Part shown: positions 31,899 to 33,348 of the stretch, in pieces
Position numbering within the stretch: the stretch's first letter is position 1
How the letters are laid out: every line of letters begins with the position of its first letter
Assembly: GCA_031370485.1 (NCBI GenBank)
Contig: JANMQK010000071.1
Span: forward strand, 1 to 33,348
Source of the DNA: JANMQK01 sp031370485
GTDB lineage: Bacteria; Acidobacteriota; Polarisedimenticolia; Gp22-AA2
Direction: 5' to 3'
Length of the DNA: 33,348 nucleotides
The notes under the pieces: generated by a model
The model's database searches: none
The model's input: only the letters and a program-made list of their open reading frames with translations
Told to the model about the DNA's origin: nothing
Program-made: the position numbers and the translations under genes

Positions 31899-32336
31899 AT
31901 GACCCTGCGGATCCGCAGGATTCCTTCCGCGGAAGTCGGAGACCTTCACCGGCGCATGCGACAGGCAATGCAGCGCCTGCTGCTCGGGCTCGAGGGCGCC
32001 GTTCACGAGGGCGCCTGGGTCCCCCGCTCGGACGTACGCGAGACCCACGAAGGGATCAACGTGACGCTCGAGATTCCCGGTGTCCTTAGGGAGGACATCG
32101 AGATCCTCATCGAGGCCAACTACCTGAGGGTCTCCGGCCTGCGCGAGCAGCCGCCGGCCGGCGGGTGCACGCGGTGGCACCAGATGGAGATCGCCTACGG
32201 TCCCTTCGAGCGGGTTATCGCGCTGCCGTTCGAGCCCGACCCCGCGCGCATCACGGCCTCCTACAAGGAAGGCTTCCTGCGCATCGAGATCGGGCGGGAC
32301 GCCGAGACGCGAAGCGTTCCGATCACCTCCTCGTAG
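31899..32336 (+). CDS. small heat-shock protein (Hsp20/alpha-crystallin)
   Basis: 145 residues. A short N-terminal arm with a Met/Leu-rich helix (about 10-35) precedes the alpha-crystallin domain (about 40-138): WVPRSDVRETHEGINVTLEI, PGVLREDIEILIEANYLRVS, GPFERVIALPFEPDP, and ASYKEGFLRIEIGRD. The C-terminal tail ends VPITSS, in which V-P-I serves as the I-x-I/V-like tail motif. ATG at 31899-31901 with GAGG 8 bases upstream. Holds unfolding proteins for DnaK; placed directly before lon, 14 bases apart. No CIRCE or ROSE-type element was found in front of it. Confidence 0.9.
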   Translation: MTLRIRRIPSAEVGDLHRRMRQAMQRLLLGLEGAVHEGAWVPRSDVRETHEGINVTLEIPGVLREDIEILIEANYLRVSGLREQPPAGGCTRWHQMEIAYGPFERVIALPFEPDPARITASYKEGFLRIEIGRDAETRSVPITSS

Positions 32337-32350
32337 CCTCGACGGAGACA

Positions 32351-33348
32351 ATGATGATCGACCTCGACGACGGTTCTCCCGTGGCTGCGGACGAGATCGC
32401 GGCCGATACGCGGAGCCCGCGCGGCAGCCGATCCGCCCCCGTCACGATTCCATCATCCCTGCCGATCCTGCCCCTGAAGAACACTGTCGTCTTTCCCCAG
32501 ATCCCGACGCCACTCGCCGTAGGGCGGGCCTCCTCCGTGCAGCTCATCGACGAGGCCATGCTCAGGGACAAGCTGATTGGGCTGGTCACCCAGAAAAACA
32601 CGGACGTCGAGGAGCCGCGCCCCTCCGACCTGCACGAGATCGGCACGGTCGCCCTCATCCAGAAACTGCTGAAATTCCCCGACGGGACGCTGCGGATCCT
32701 CGTCACCGGTCAGGAGCGGATCCGCACCGGGCGGTTCGTCACGACCGAGCCCTATTTCGTCGCCGAGGTCGAGACGCTGCGTGAGGTGACCGAGCCCTCG
32801 GTCGAGATGGAGGCCCTGACCAAGAACCTCCAGAAGCAGATCACCCGCATGCTCTCGCTGATGCCAATCGCTTCCGACGAGATGGCGGTGGCGCTTCTCA
32901 ACGTCGAGGACCCGGGTCGCCTGGCCGATCTTGGGACCGCCCTGCTCGTGCGGGACGCCGCGACGAAGCAGGAGCTGCTCGGGACCCTCGAGGTCATCGA
33001 GCGTCTGCGGAAGCTGACGCGCCACATCAGCCGCGAGATCGAGGTCATGGAGCTGGGCTCCAAGATCCAGGAGCAGGTGCAGGACGAAATGGAGAAGGGG
33101 CAGCGCGAGTTCGTCCTGCGGCAGCAGCTCAAGGCGATCCAGAAGGAGCTGGGGGTCTCCGACGACGCCGAGGCGGAGATCGAGAGGCTCCAGGAGCAGA
33201 TCGAGAAGGCCCGGATGCCCGACGCGGTGAAGGAGGTCGCCGACCGCGAGCTGAAGCGCCTGCGGACCATCACACCGGCGTCGCCCGAGCATGTCGTCGT
33301 CCGGACCTATCTCGACTGGCTGATCGTCCTGCCGTGGGCCAAGAAGAC
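32351..33348 (+). CDS. lon: ATP-dependent protease Lon, 5' part (runs off window)
   Basis: The reading frame is open from ATG 32351 to the window end (about 332 residues). Residues 1-35 are a variable polar extension. The LAN substrate-recognition domain starts at LPILPLKNTVVFPQIPTPLA and includes VGRASSVQLIDEAM, LIGLVTQKN, EIGTVALIQKLLKFPDGTLR and GQERIR. A helical bundle follows with the block QREFVLRQQLKAIQKELG and YLDWLIVLPW, typical of LonA. The AAA+ and Ser/Lys protease domains must lie beyond 33348. GGAG sits 3 bases before the first ATG and 6 before the adjacent second ATG (32354), which may be the true start. Degrades misfolded proteins, fitting its small heat-shock neighbour. Confidence 0.95.
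   Translation, partial: MMIDLDDGSPVAADEIAADTRSPRGSRSAPVTIPSSLPILPLKNTVVFPQIPTPLAVGRASSVQLIDEAMLRDKLIGLVTQKNTDVEEPRPSDLHEIGTVALIQKLLKFPDGTLRILVTGQERIRTGRFVTTEPYFVAEVETLREVTEPSVEMEALTKNLQKQITRMLSLMPIASDEMAVALLNVEDPGRLADLGTALLVRDAATKQELLGTLEVIERLRKLTRHISREIEVMELGSKIQEQVQDEMEKGQREFVLRQQLKAIQKELGVSDDAEAEIERLQEQIEKARMPDAVKEVADRELKRLRTITPASPEHVVVRTYLDWLIVLPWAKK

Noticed and set aside
1..33348. tRNA, rRNA, CRISPR, insertion sequences, riboswitches
   Set aside because: I saw no cloverleaf, rRNA, repeat-spacer array, transposase or known riboswitch core in reading both strands; a covariance-model scan was not possible here.

Overview
The window is one stretch of a GC-rich chromosome from a diderm (Gram-negative type) bacterium. 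Apolipoprotein N-acyltransferase, a complete Tol-Pal set and lytic transglycosylase show the outer envelope. A PilT ATPase and a GspE/PilB relative point to type IV pili or a related machine. The heat-shock operon hrcA-grpE-dnaK-dnaJ-prmA carries a CIRCE operator, a layout shared by Firmicutes and several diderm phyla but not by most Proteobacteria. My best guess is Acidobacteriota or a similar soil/sediment lineage; this rests on composition and gene order only and is tentative. No mobile elements, CRISPR arrays, tRNAs or rRNAs were seen, and no gene-free stretch exceeds about 140 bases.

Layout. From 28 to 26376 all genes lie on the minus strand; from 26517 to the end all lie on the plus strand. 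Read in the direction of transcription, the minus-strand blocks are: (1) recN-coaD-aminotransferase-nfeD-slipin-GGDEF-SPOR-GspE-like-lnt-prfB (26376 down to 14813), ten tightly packed or overlapping genes behind a good sigma-70 promoter; (2) hrcA-grpE-dnaK-dnaJ-prmA (14779 to 8958), with its own near-consensus promoter and CIRCE; (3) ilvE (promoter overlapping the end of prmA); (4) pilT (own promoter); (5) alaS-transglycosylase-add-PA14/glycosyltransferase (6541 to 28), behind a TATAAT box. The plus strand holds tolQ-tolR-tolA/tonB-like-tolB, then pal-cpoB with an extended -10 promoter, then rpsT, a small heat-shock protein and the 5' part of lon, which runs off the window.

How the genes work together. 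The plus-strand block makes the Tol-Pal machine that couples the inner-membrane proton gradient to outer-membrane constriction at division, followed by proteostasis genes. The heat-shock operon is arranged so that HrcA can shut off its own synthesis: CIRCE overlaps the -10 box and the hrcA start codon lies in the CIRCE spacer, implying a leaderless message. prfB carries the classical RF2 autoregulatory +1 frameshift.

The most unusual part is 17561-20833. A GAF-GGDEF diguanylate cyclase with an intact active site and I-site is followed, with 4-bp and 1-bp junctions, by a membrane-anchored SPOR protein and then a GspE/PilB-family protein. That last protein keeps two MshEN-type c-di-GMP-binding repeats and the Zn-type cysteine pairs, but its Walker A, Asp-box and His-box are degraded. 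I read it as a candidate c-di-GMP-to-cell-wall signalling module with a pseudo-ATPase receptor; that reading is inference.
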